Positions 20,326-31,381 of a stretch of DNA of 64,000 bases are shown one piece after another. The notes beneath the pieces are model-generated. The model had not been told where the DNA came from, did no database searches, and saw only the letters and a program-made list of their open reading frames with translations. Origin of the DNA: Orychophragmus violaceus. Taxonomy: Eukaryota > Streptophyta > Magnoliopsida > Brassicales > Brassicaceae. The position numbers and the translations under genes are program-made. Each line of letters starts with the position of its first letter. The first letter of the stretch is position 1. The stretch covers positions 91,674,535-91,738,534 of the forward strand of contig CM058235.1 in assembly GCA_030180135.1 (NCBI GenBank), read 5' to 3'.

Positions 20326-20337
20326 GCTCTGATACCA
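20326..20337 (-). promoter_or_regulatory. Primer-binding site of the nested element
   Basis: The minus strand reads TGGTATCAGAGC six bases inside the right LTR, complementary to initiator tRNA-Met. It identifies the right LTR as the 5' LTR. Confidence 0.88.
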
Positions 20338-20343
20338 CCTTTC

Positions 20344-23300
20344 TGTAACGCCCCTTTCCCATTCTCCGCTGACCGCCGAGCTGACCGGTCAACAATCAAA
20401 CAAGAACATGACCAATCGAACCCGAGCAAGTCGAACGGGAAAAGTTCGCTACAGGACGAAGCCAAAGATAGTTCGGTTTGAGACAAAAGGCTCGCACCGA
20501 TCTATTTCCGACTCCGCTATCCTCGTATCCGTAGCGCAAGCAGTACTACTTGCACGACTTCAACGAGTTGTGTCGGTTCGGACCAAACCTCATATCAGGG
20601 AAACAATCTCATTTTTAAGGATTAAACATCGAATACAACGTTTAACAAACAATTGTCAATAACAATACATAAACAATCAAAGACAATCAAAACATAAAAG
20701 GCGCAGCTGCCGAACCGAAAATCAAACATCCAAAAATCTCGAATCAAAACACGTCACAAGCAACCCGAAGCTACACCGAGGACCTCCCACGTCCGTCGCT
20801 GAAACCTGAAAACACAAAAAGAGTCTAATGAGCAATCTAAGATCACCCAGTGAATCGGCTCCCCACTAATGGCTTCTAATCTAGCTAGAGTCTATAAATC
20901 CCGCCCCCAAAACCCAATATAACAATCATCATAAATAAGCGGTCAATCACGCACTACCACGTCGTGATAAACCCACACTCAATCAATGCCAAAATAAAAG
21001 GAATTAAGGAAATCGAAGGCACTGCGGCACATGTCCTCGATTAGACTCGGTCTATCTAATGCGCGATAAATAAAAGATAATAATCGACACTGGGCCCTAC
21101 GAACTCGGTAACTTCCACGGGTTACAATGTCGCCTATATGGCAACTAACCCTCGACTCCTATACGTGCACACAAGGACCCACGTATAGGACACCGTTCTC
21201 TGTCCATCGATACGCGGTGACTCCCGTTACCCCAGGTAACGTGAGTTTCCATGCGACCCGGCCCTAGGACATGACCCCGTATTCTCCGAATCGCACACCT
21301 ACCGGCGTCACCCGATAGGTTAACACCATAACCGGAACCACCATGGCCCGGTTAGGTCAAACCCGAGGATCCAATCGGGTCGGAAGTACCGGAACGTACA
21401 TAAAACCTAGGCCTGCGGAATCTAACGCACCCTAGTGTCCTAGTGCAGAAATATAAACACGCAGACTCGCTGGGAATCTAGCACAGATCACGCAATCAAT
21501 AACAACAATAATAATCCCAATCATTCCGCAAGCCTCTACACTACCCAACTCACCGCTCTGACTAGGTCAGATACCTAGTCAGCACCACTAACTTACCCGG
21601 TCCCATGACCGAAGTAAGTGTCCGCAATGACTACTCGGCCCAACACCGAGCAGTCTAATAAACCTGCACAGAAATAACTAATAACAACAACACAACCACA
21701 CAATCACCACGAGCAGGCCTATTAGGGTTTCTAAGACGTTTACTTTACTCTCGTCCGCTACTTTGGGTTAACGGATTGTTAACCCGTAGACGGCTCACAA
21801 CACGCATCATTTCTTTATTAATCCCTCCTAAGTATCTTTTAACCACATTCTCGATCTGTCGGTTTGGAGTTAGTAAACTTACTAACTCCCCGACATATCA
21901 TTATCATTTACTTAATTCGTTACCCAAACCCGCTTCATAGTCTAATTTCCCAATCCCGTTATTATATTCTATACATTGGTTAAGTTCAATTCGTATTTTA
22001 TTATCGTCTTAGTTTCCCGTTTATAGTTTATTAATACTTGTTCTTTATACTTATATATATACATCGGTCACGCATTACTAACAACCTAACGGCACGAAAA
22101 CGGTTAACTCTTTTTAATTCTAAACCCTAATCACGTTGAATTGGTCTTCTTCGGTTATATATTAAACGCTTCATTAGCTATTAACTATCCGGTTAATTCT
22201 TATTTACTAATGACTTCGGTTATGGTCCATGTCCTAATGGTTACGGTTTAGTGGTTTTCCCGGTTTGATCACTTTACGAGTTTTCGAGCCGACTCACAAA
22301 ATAGTTACGGAATGACGGATTTTGGTGCGGATGAAGATTCCCGAACTAACGAACACTCCTGAAACACAGAACCATAAAACCGATCAATTACGGAGTTATA
22401 CCAAACCGGCCCAACACCTTTAGAACCGGTCTGACTAAACCGGTTTAGGGTTGACCGTTGACCGGTTCACACCCCTTTGACCCGGTTTAATCAATCCCCA
22501 AACCAAACCCAATCTCTGATCCAACCATACCAGAAGACTCCCTGAAGATCCGGCTAGCTTTTGGCGGTGGCGGAGCTTCCCGGCGGCGTGACTCCGGCGT
22601 TGACTCCGGCGGATGAGCGTTGACCGGCGGCGGATGGGGATTTTCCGGCAGCTTCTCCTACAGATCCTTATACCAAACTGATTAGAATCACTAGATCTAT
22701 ACATATCCATTCCCAAAACAGCCAAAAACTAAGGAGAAAGGCAAGATCTACAAACCCTAAAAGGGGCGGCTTCTTCAAGGTGGTTTTCCGGCGATCTCCG
22801 GTGGCTACAGGGGCGGCGGATCACTGGACAAGACAGAGGAGATCAATACAAAGCTATAGCAATTTATAGATCTAAAATCAAGCTTATAGAAAGAAAGTTA
22901 CAAGCTTTCTTGTGGAAGAAGCAAAAGAAGGAGGAGGAGCTCCGGCGACCTACTCCGGCGGTTCTCCGGCGAGAGGGGTGAACAGCGGTTGAAGAGGAGA
23001 GTGAGAGGGATCTCTAGCACTTGACAGAGCTTGATTTGGATCTAGAGATCTCAAGTTACACCCTTTCTTGCTCAAGAAGAAATGAAGAACAAGATTAGGG
23101 TTCTTGGTGTTCTTCACTCCTTTAAACACACATGCATGAGAGTTTAGACAATGGATGCATGTTCTTGAGAGTGACAGAGAGAGAGACCAGAGAGGCCGAC
23201 GAGAGTGAGAGAGAGGATTTGGTGGGTGAACTCAAAGATTTGAGCTTTTACTTGCTCATGAAGTTATGATGAACATGCAAGGGATTTGGTGATGAATCTC

Positions 23301-24004
23301 TCAAGAACACTCAAGAACAACAAGAACACAAACAAGAGATTATTGTTTCTGGGCTAGAGAGGAAGGGAGAGATCGAGAGAGAGAGTTGAGAGAGCTAGAG
23401 AATTGTTGGTGAGGTACATTGAATGGATGGGATGTTTGTGCATGCATGCAAAGAAAGATTCATGGAATCTTGGCATGTTTGGCACCTCACCAGGCTAGGG
23501 TGGCGCCATGGGGAGCCAACAAGTGTCCTTCTGGACAATTTTTGTTGCCAAAACACTCCATAAAAGATGCCTAATCCCCTCTCTAATCCCCTTTGCTAAT
23601 TGCTCGGTTTTGCGGTTTTCTCGGTTTAATATTTTAGAATGGTTCCGGATAATCCCATAAATTCCCAAACCTTCAAAATATGATTCTTTATGCTATTTGA
23701 TGAATTTATCATTTTGAATCACTTCATTCGGGCTTACGTAGCTCTAGATATGAATTTCCGAAGTTTCTTCGGTTTAGTCGGTTTCCATCCCGACAAGCCG
23801 AAAACTCGTTTTCGCTCTGATTCTTCCAATTTCGATCTTGTAAACATTCTTTATGTTAAAACATAAGAATATTTGGCCCGTCTCGGTTTCCGTCTCGAAC
23901 TTTGGTAAAATTACCATTTTACCCCTGACTTAGGTAAAATGACGATTTTACCCTCGGTTGACTTCCTGCTGCCCGTTGACCGTATTTTGATACGGGGTAT
24001 CACA
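20344..24004 (-). repeat. 5' LTR of the nested element
   Basis: Begins TGTAACGCCCC and ends GGGGTATCACA on the plus strand. Differences from the 3' LTR are mostly single substitutions, many C/T or G/A, plus a 3-bp and two 1-bp indels. Confidence 0.93.
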
Positions 24005-24944
24005 CCGCAAGTCCTATCACCAACCTCCACATCACCCAAACTTACTCGGCCCCGCACCAGAGTAAGTATCTACAGTACAGTCTACTTGGCCCAACACCGG
24101 AGTAGATAACCAAGCAAGCAATCACACAAACAATCAACAGTCTACTCGGCCCAACACCGAAGTAGATAAACAATCACACAATCAATCACAACACCACACA
24201 AACAATCAATCACAACACCACACAAACAATGATTTAGGTTTATTCGTCTTTTAATATTTCCTAACCTTTACTCATTCAGTCAGCTACCTTGAGATTAGTG
24301 GATTCTAATCCCGTAGACGGCTCATTAATCACACCACTTCTTACTTATCACTTCTTAAGTATCTTTTAATACGCCCTTGATCTGTCGGTTTATAGTTAGT
24401 AAGATTACTAACTCCCCGACATCTCATTATTCATTAACTTTCATTCATTAATCCACCCGTTATTATATTCTAAGTGTGTTATGTCATTTAACCGTATTTT
24501 AATCAACTCATAATTTCCCGTATATAGATTCATTTAGATACGTTCTTAAATACTTATATATGCATATACGTCCTAACATGTCATTCTATATGTATGCATC
24601 ACCCAATCAAGCAATCAACGAACTATCAACGATTACAGATATAAGCTAACTAGCATGCATCTCTTAACCTAACCATTTAATTAATCAACCGAGTTATTAA
24701 TCAACCTAGCCGTTCTAACCAATTCAATCAATCGGGTATGCAACCTAAACTACGGTTTATCAATTCCAGATCTATATGATTCTAACTAAATGCAACACAC
24801 AATTTAGCCGACTCACAGTGTTATTATGACGACGGATGGATTGACGGAATCCCCGAGACCCGAACTAAACCCGCTGCTACCCTGAACCCTTCCCAAACCT
24901 CCGACCTTGACCCGCACTTGACCGCACTGTTGACCTAATGATTC

Positions 24945-25680
24945 TGATGGAGCCTCCGGACCATCTTCTCTCTCCTCATTCTCTCTCTCCTCCGGTTCTC
25001 TTTCTCTCTGATTCTCTTTCTCTCTCTCCTCCGATTCTCTTTCTCTCTCTCTCCTCCGGTTCTCTTTTCTCCTCCGATTCTCTCTCTCTCCTCTTCTGGT
25101 TCTCTCTCTTCTACGGTTCTCCCTCTCTTCTTCTTCTTCACGCCTCTCTCTCTCTCTATCTTCTTCTTCCTCTCCTCTCTCTTCTTCCTCTTCTTCATGC
25201 TTCTCTCACGCTTCTTCTTCATTCTTATTCTTTCTTCTTCTCTCTTCTTCTCTCTTCTCACGCTTCCTCTTCGTTCTTCTTTCTTCTTCTCTCTTCTCAC
25301 GCTTCATCCTCTCTCCATCTTCTTCTTATTAAAGCTTCACGCTTCTCCTCTCTCCATCTTCGTCTTCTTCAAGCTTCACGCCTCTCTTTCTCTCTCCTTC
25401 TTCTTCTCTTGCTCCGGCTTCTCCTTCTTCTTTCTCCTCTCTTACGCCTCTTCTCTTCTTCTTCTCCTCTCTCTTCTCTCATGCCTCTTCTCTCCTTCTC
25501 TTCTCTCTCCGGCTTCTTCTTCTCTCGGCTTCTCCTCCTCCTCCGGCTTCTTCTTCCTTCCCGACTTCTTCTTCCTCCGGCTTCCTCTTCTTCTCCTCCT
25601 CCTTCTTCTTCTCCTCCTTCTTCTCCTTCTCCCCACGCTCTTCTCTATTCCCCTCCTTCTCTCTTTCTTTATTTCTTGTT
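24945..25680. repeat. CT/CTT-rich low-complexity tract in the solo LTR
   Basis: About 730 bp of TTCTTC, CTCTCT and TCTCC runs (GA-rich on the minus strand). Long open frames on both strands here are Ser/Leu/Phe or Glu/Lys/Arg strings from the repeat composition, not genes. Confidence 0.88.
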
Positions 25681-26583
25681 TTGGTGTGAAGAATGAGTAA
25701 CCCCTTAAGCCCTTTATATACCCAAACCCATTGCATGACATGCCAACAGCTTTCCTCCCCTCCATCTTATGAAACCACGCCACCCTCCCCATGCAGCAGC
25801 CAAGTTCAATGTTCCCTTGGTGAGCAAGCTTCTTTGGATGGATGACAAATGTCTTTGGATGGATGACAAATGTCCTCCTTCTCTCATCATCTTCTGCCAC
25901 GACTCTTGCAAGGAAATAGGGAAAATTCAGTGTATTATTGGGCATCAAGTCTCCTTGCCACGTTGATATGCTATGAGAAGATTCCATGCATCCGTTCTCC
26001 ATATGCCACCTTGCACATTCCAAGTTCAATGAATCCACACATTATTTGTATCCAAAAAGAAGGGGTGGCGCCATGGGGGGGGGGGGAATTACACTTGTCT
26101 CTCCAGGATTCAATCTTTCCAAAACACTACACCCATTTGCTTCTAAAAGCTCCTTAATCCCGAACCGCTCCTCCAACGTACCGATATTACTGTTTTCGTG
26201 TTTAATATTTTAGAAACTCCTTAGCTGCTTCTATAAATACACCAAGCCTCCTTTTCAGATTCTATATGCTCTTAGATGAATTTAGAAATTTGAATCATTC
26301 CGTTTAGACACTTGTAGCTCCGGATATGAATTTTACAAGTTTTATCGGTTCTATCGGTTTCCTTTCCCGATAGTCCGTAAAACTCGTTTAATCTCCGTTT
26401 CTTTCACGTCTGGTCTTCTAAATGTTCTTTATGACCAAAAAGAAGAACATTTTGCCAGTCTCCACTTCCGGCTCGTATTTTGGTAAAATTACCAAAATGC
26501 CTTTCATCTTCCGAAAATTACGAAAATGCTCTCTGTTGACTTCTCTGCTGCCTGTTGACTATTTCTTGGAACAGGATATTACA

Positions 26584-26826
26584 AAAAGTGATAGTTGTAT
26601 AAGTTCTTAAGCGAGTATTGATTTGTTTACTCTAAGAATCATGAATGCATTTAGTAAGTGTACAAGTTCTCAGGGAAATAACAATAAATTTGTTTTTGGG
26701 ATGTTTGTATAGTCTTTCTTGAATATTAGTTTCGTTTTCTTAAGGTTTCGTAGAATCATTGGTATATGTTTATCAATATAACCAGTTCTGCATATCTCTC
26801 AGGTTGTTTATGCTATTGCTTACTAG
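26584..26826. other. Sequence right of the solo LTR, no gene recognised
   Basis: Begins with the AAAAG target duplicate. It then continues the host sequence that ended at 12731 and is AT-rich and intron-like. It ends with a TTGCTTACTAG acceptor-like sequence. Confidence 0.4.
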
Positions 26827-27030
26827 GAAGCTCGGCTTGAGATTCCTGAAGCGTACCGAATGATGGTGATGCATCTACAAGCCAAGAAGCTTCTACTTGG
26901 AATATCAAAGGAAACACTAGCCATGGGATTGAAGGAACGTTCTGAGACAGTGGACGAAGCCTTACTCTTTGCAGTAAGATATGGGAATGTGGATGATATA
27001 CATATTTTAATAGGTTCCACAGTCTCTTAG
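26827..27030 (+). pseudogene. Unrecognised exon-like coding fragment
   Basis: Sixty-seven codons are open from an acceptor-like TTACTAG to a TAG stop. They contain EIPEAYRMMVMHLQAKKLLL and GLKERSETVDEALLFAVRYG, which looks like real helical protein rather than noise. I do not recognise the family. It has no start codon, and it lies beyond the solo LTR from the PEPC fragment, yet it does not read as PEPC. It may be a terminal exon of another gene or a captured fragment. Confidence 0.35.
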
Positions 27031-27213
27031 GTTGTTATTTCTTATTCATGCCTCACTTTTATGTGTATGAATTGTAAACATAATATGTTTAATACAAATT
27101 TTGTTTAGTTAATTTTTGTTTGTGGATTAGCATATAATTAATATATTAATTAATATTTAATTATTATCTAATTAGTATATATCAAATTAATATTTTTTTA
27201 TTATTATTATTAG
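27031..27213. other. AT-rich spacer
   Basis: TTAATTA/ATATTAA-rich sequence with nothing identifiable. Confidence 0.4.
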
Positions 27214-27400
27214 TCGCTAATCAGTCGCTAAAATAACTATATATCAGTCGCAAATTAGTCGCTACTGAGTCGCTAAAAGTAGCGACTCAGTAGCGACTAA
27301 TTTTAACAAAATATATATAGTCGCTAAATAGTCGCAATTTAAAGACTAATATAGCGACTAATAAAATTAGCGACCACATATTAGCGACTAACTACTTTAC
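27214..27400. repeat. TAGCGACT / AGTCGCTA cluster with a 24-bp palindrome
   Basis: At least ten copies of TAGCGACT or its complement lie within 190 bp. Two 24-bp arms (27252-27275 and 27280-27303) are exact reverse complements with a 4-nt AAAG loop. Clustered short motifs like these are the subterminal transposase-binding repeats of CACTA (En/Spm) elements. The same motif occurs at 37073-37238 and 42336-42506 next to a CACTACGAG end. No CACTA terminus is visible here, so this is an end-derived fragment. Confidence 0.6.
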
Positions 27401-27429
27401 TGGGATCTATGGCTCTCTGCGTGTTGAAG

Positions 27430-27640
27430 ATAGAACAGTTTTTTTAGAACTTTCTCACGGAAATGGCTTTGAATAGAGACTTAACTTGGATTCTCCCAGA
27501 GCAGTGATCACCTTTGCTACAATGTGGTTCACAGGGATATTACTTATTTGTACCCAAATATGAATGTGTTGAAGATAAACCGGATGAGGATCTTCTACCA
27601 ATGTATCAACTGCAAGAGCCCATTAGTTGTAAGTGTGCAC
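27430..27640 (-). pseudogene. DUF4283-like (LINE ORF1 / zinc-knuckle protein) relic
   Basis: A minus-strand frame reads LVEDPHPVYLQHIHIWVQ and ISNIPVNHIVAKVITALGE, the pattern of the plant DUF4283 region (W-V-x-I-x-x-IP...). A stop and lost ends mark it as decayed. Such proteins are often LINE-associated. Confidence 0.45.
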
Positions 27641-27981
27641 TCTCTTCTCCAAGATCTCAATCAGGTCATGCTCATGCTCATGGGTAACACAAACTGAAAT
27701 CTTTAGTTAGAGTAATAACTCTGATCCGATCATATTTCTACCACTTGTGCGGCATATCTAGTATGAGACTAGACATTTTCTGGCAATACGGAGCTTAATC
27801 TATACATAATTTAAAATAAATTTAAAATAAATTTTAAAATTCATGTGCTTAAATAAATTTAAAATAAAATTACATAACATAAACTTTACAAAATGGAGCT
27901 TAATCTATACATAATTTTATTTTATAAACTTTAAAATAATAAAAAGTAAACTATATAATAATTTGTAAACTATATAATTAA
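27641..27981. other. AT-rich spacer
   Basis: Contains a local duplication around TTAAAATAAATTTAAAATAAA and GGAGCTTAATCTATACATAA (27793 and 27895). No gene is seen. Confidence 0.4.
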
Positions 27982-28696
27982 GATTTCATTTCAAGGAAAT
28001 TGTTTTGTTGTTAATGTTATGATTTTATGCATTTTTTTGGTATGTTAGAATTTTTTTTTTGATATAAAACTAAATTTTTCCAATTGTATTTTTTTTTAAA
28101 CTAGATTTTAACTATTTACTATGATTATGATTGTTCGGTTGTTTGTAAGTATAAACGAATCTATGTCAAGCAAATGCCTCAAAATAAATATACATGTGAC
28201 AATTCAGAGATTTTTAAAACAATGTTTTGTAAAGGAATCAGTTCTCATATTTTACCATTTAAAATTATTATTTTATTTATTTTCATTTATTCTGTCAGTT
28301 TATTGTTTGTTAAACGACTTCTACTTCTGTTAATTTTGCAATTGATCATTTTGGACTCTTTAGATACTTAATTACTAGGTAACCGACCAGCATGCATGTG
28401 CGGATTTGTTATTTAATATCTAAGTTATTTGTTTGTTAAAACAAAAAGTAACATTGTTTTTAAAAATCTCTGAATTGTTACATGTATATTTATTTTGAGG
28501 CATTTGCTTGACATAGATTCGTTTATACTTACAAACAACCGAACAATAATAATCATAGTAAATAGTTAAAATCTAGTTTAAAAAAATACAATTGGAAAAA
28601 TTTAGTTTTATATAAAAAAAAAAAATACTAATTTAAGTGAAAAATGCATAAAATCATAACATAAACAACAATACAATTTTCCTTAAAATGAAATTA
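27982..28696. repeat. Long inverted repeat (about 245-bp arms, 225-bp spacer)
   Basis: 27982-28225 is nearly the reverse complement of 28451-28696. Matching stretches include CAAGCAAATGCCTCAAAATAA against its complement near 28490-28510. The right arm lies inside the Helitron relic and the left arm outside its 3' end. A transcript would fold into long dsRNA. Confidence 0.8.
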
Positions 28697-30330
28697 ACTC
28701 ATAATTCATTTTCTTCGATATATAAAAATAAACAATATTCTGGAAAAAAATAACAGCGATTACAATCTAATAAAAACTCTACTTAATGTTATTGAACACT
28801 TCTATGTAAACAACATTCTTTGTTCTCTTTATTGGTTTTCATTTTTTATCTGTGATCAGAATCTTTAGATCAGTTCTGGCAGTGACTTTTGAAACGGCAA
28901 CATACAACTGTACATGAGTAAAAACAGGTATAGGAAGATACAAACCAACTTTATCTAGTATTTGTCCTTGACTTTTGTTTATAGTCATTGAAAAAAGCAA
29001 AAGACACATGAAACTACCTACGCCGCATTATGAAAGGAAATTTTGCTTCAGGCGGCGTTACAAACATCTTATATAGTTCAATTTACAACCAACAATAGAT
29101 TAAGTTATATTCTAGCCTCAATAATTGATTACCCAATAGAGTAACTTGTAACCTAATTCTATTTCATAAATCATTCTTTTGATAAATCTTCCTAAGTAAC
29201 ATAATAGGACCACCGACCTTTAATTTCAAATTGTTGTTCGGCCATATCATCTTTTCCCCGTTATTTGAAGTATCAATAGTGTTAAAACTGAGGTAAGATC
29301 TTTCTGCACATGTTATCAAAGAAACATAACTTTCAATACAAATATATTTCTATAATAACAATTTAACACAAAATATATTATTGCATTAAACATAACCATA
29401 TATATATAAAATAAACAGAAATACATTTTAATGATTCGAGCATATGGTCATTAACCATATCAACATCATGGTTGGTTGGACTCAAAATTGTTCTTCCTGG
29501 AAAAAAATTTGGGTCAGACTCAACCGCATAAGAATCATCATATACTTCTTAAAAAATTTCTTTGATAGGTTCAACAGAATTGGTTATGAGAAAATCTTAT
29601 GGAATATCTATCTCAAACTCTTCATCATCTCCACCGTTTATCTTTCTGTCTCATATATCCAAAATCCACTTGGAGAATTATCTAAGAGAAGAGCTTCATC
29701 AGTACTCAGACCATCAACAAGTAGTCGCATTTTTTTTGTTGAGATTCAAAACAGTGCATTTGTTTCATAGTAACAATGAATTCAAAGCAGCCATAACAAT
29801 CTGCTCTTTTCCACCATCAATTATTACTGGTAAAATCTGTCTAAAATTACCACCAAAAACCAATAGGCTTACCCTCCAAATGGCACATCACATCCAAAAA
29901 TATCTCGCATGCTCGTATCCAGAGTCTCAAAATACTGTTTACTCATCATTGGTGCTTCGTCCCATATAATAAGTTTATGTTTACTCATCACTGGTGCTTC
30001 ATCTCATATAATAAGTTTAGCAAACTTTACCAACTATGATTGATATGTTCCTGGTTTCATAGAACATTTCGACCATTCATTTACTTGAATAGGGATCTCA
30101 AATCTAGAACGAGGCATTCTACAACCTTTTAGCAACAAAACAATAATACCACTGGATGCAACATTTAATAATATTTGACCCTTGATCGAATAGTTGCTCC
30201 AAGAACACTCCACAGAAAAGTATTTCATATTCCTCCAAATCCATAAACGAAAAACATACCACTAGTTCCATTGTTAACTGCAGTCATAACCTCATTATAA
30301 ACAACTCTTTGTTCGTCTATAAGTTTGGGC
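28375..30330 (-). mobile_element. Degenerate autonomous-type Helitron, 3' end and helicase
   Basis: On the minus strand the element ends CTAG followed by host T at 28375-28378, after a short hairpin-like GC tract (CCGCACATGCATG). The helicase relic lies upstream on that strand. The 5' TC end is not found; the right side is lost against a TRIM and LTR fragments. Confidence 0.55.
28840..30325 (-). pseudogene. Helitron Pif1-type helicase relic
   Basis: Read in pieces on the minus strand: LIDEQRVVYNEVMTAVNNG and MFFVYGFGG (damaged Walker A region, about 30320-30230), LLNVASSGI, GGNFRQILPVI, LKLKVGGPIMLLR, then MTINKSQGQ and VGLYLPIPVFTHVQLYVAVS near 29000-28890. These are ordered motifs of the Pif1-like domain of Helitron RepHel proteins, which unwinds DNA during rolling-circle transposition. 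There are many stops and frameshifts and no Rep domain in the window, so it is dead. Confidence 0.85.
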
Positions 30331-30339
30331 CGATCTCTC

Positions 30340-30672
30340 GGTAAGTCAGATTTCAACTAACGATGTGGGACACTATGTTCTAATACGCCCCCTCGAGATA
30401 ATGGTTCTTTGAACATTAATCTCGGAATGTTTGAGCTTTGATCGACGACGCCAATTTTGGGCCTGGGTTGTCGATGGTTGGACCAATTCTGGGTCAGATC
30501 GGGTTGGATGGCGTGGATCGGGCTCTGATACCATATTAAGTTCTATGGACTTCCAAACTAAAACCATTTGGTGATAAGTGGGGTGCTTTGTGCATGCAAC
30601 ATATAAAGAGAACCGGAAATCATTCGACATTCATGCCTGAGGAGATCAGGGACCAATGTCTTCCTATGTGGG
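30340..30672 (-). mobile_element. TRIM-like mini LTR retrotransposon relic
   Basis: A PBS (minus strand TGGTATCAGAGC, 30522-30533) and a purine tract (minus CTCGAGGGGGCG, 30386-30397) lie only about 125 bp apart. LTR-like sequence is on both outer sides (CCCACAT motif near 30360 and 30670). Very short internal DNA without coding is typical of TRIM elements. The ends are degraded and target duplications are not evident. Confidence 0.55.
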
Positions 30673-30677
30673 GAAAC

Positions 30678-31381
30678 TGATGAAACGCGAGAGCGTTTTG
30701 ACAGATTCGCGTCTCGTAATAGACGTAATTTTCAATTGTAAAACTTAGTTTTAACTTTTGTTTCGTAAAATTTATAAAAATTTTAAATATTTTTATAATA
30801 TTTTTTATTTATTTTTCGGTATATTTTGATTTTAAAATATAATTATTGGAAAATAGTTGCCGTGGAATAATACTGGAAATATAGCGGAAATCGGTGCTAA
30901 AGCCGCAAATATAATGGACGATGGCGGTCAGAGTGTTATCATAGCCGAATCAAAGGACGTATGTAGAGTAAGTGAGGGTTCACACCGTCAAAAATAACGA
31001 TCGATATACATAGAGGGCTTTGTGCTCTGTGAGAAGGGGTGATTGTAACATCACGGTTTGTGGTATATGCGATAAGGCTTAAAAGAAATGATTTGACTAC
31101 ATATGTCACCAAATTGTACTTATCTTTTTAGTCATTTGTCTAGAGAGAACTCCATTGTTAAGCGTGCTTAAGCTGAAATAGTTGAATGATGAGTGACCTA
31201 CCAGAAAGTGATTTGCGGTATCGTGCGAGTGAGGACAAATCACATGGGAAGATCGTGTGGTGATTAGAGGGACAATAAACAAGTCTTATGAGCCTCCCGA
31301 ACTAGCAGTCCGGCCGTCGGACGAGGTTAAGCACACAAGCTGAGTTTGTTTAACCCACACGGTAGCGGTCGGGGCGTTACA
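30678..31381. mobile_element. LTR fragment or solo LTR containing a 5S-rRNA-like domain
   Basis: The segment begins TGATGAAACG and ends GGGGCGTTACA (minus strand TGTAACGCCCCG), matching TG...CA ends and the start of the TGTAACGCCCC LTR group seen at 12732 and 20344. AAAAG follows the right end, but no matching duplicate is visible at the left, so the left border is uncertain. Confidence 0.5.
31147..31209 (+). other. 5S-rRNA-like segment within the LTR
   Basis: GAACTCC, TTAAGCGTGCTT, a middle region and GATGAGTGACCT, then CCAGAAAGT, appear in the order and spacing of the plant 5S rRNA internal promoter (A box, intermediate element, C box). Only this half of a 5S gene is present, so it is not an rRNA gene. 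Cassandra TRIMs and some plant LTRs carry such domains. Confidence 0.6.

Larger units (their letters stand above)
13933..24004 (-). mobile_element. Complete young non-autonomous LTR element with zinc-knuckle ORF
   Basis: Two nearly identical LTRs (13933-17592 and 20344-24004, about 3.66 kb each) flank 2.75 kb of internal DNA. The target duplication CCGCA is perfect (13928-13932, 24005-24009). The PBS by the right LTR and the purine tract by the left LTR give minus-strand orientation. By eye I count about 25 differences between the LTRs, near 0.7%, which suggests insertion within roughly the last half million years under usual plant rates. There is no protease, RT or integrase, so it must be mobilised in trans. 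The shape resembles LARD or TR-GAG elements. Its only substantial ORF encodes several zinc knuckles. Confidence 0.93.
12732..26583. mobile_element. Solo LTR, split by a nested LTR element
   Basis: The outer sequence begins TGTAACGCCCCC and ends GGATATTACA, with AAAAG duplicated on both sides (12727-12731 and 26584-26588). Without the nested element it is about 3.78 kb (12732-13932 plus 24005-26583). It is related in sequence to the LTRs of the inserted element, so the two belong to one family group. No second outer LTR or internal region is present, which indicates a solo LTR left by LTR-LTR recombination. It contains a long CT-rich tract. The insertion truncates or interrupts the PEPC relic. 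Confidence 0.85.

Noticed and set aside
24935..25740. Long ORFs on both strands (Ser/Leu-rich plus, Glu/Arg/Lys-rich minus)
   Set aside because: They are translations of a CT/GA low-complexity tract inside an LTR; no domain and no codon pattern.
12732..26583. Outer sequence as a full-length LTR element
   Set aside because: Once the nested element is removed, only one LTR-like sequence remains between the AAAAG duplicates; there is no internal region or PBS of its own.
31147..31209. A real 5S rRNA gene
   Set aside because: Only the 3' half-type motifs are present, with many mismatches, and it lies inside an LTR-like segment.
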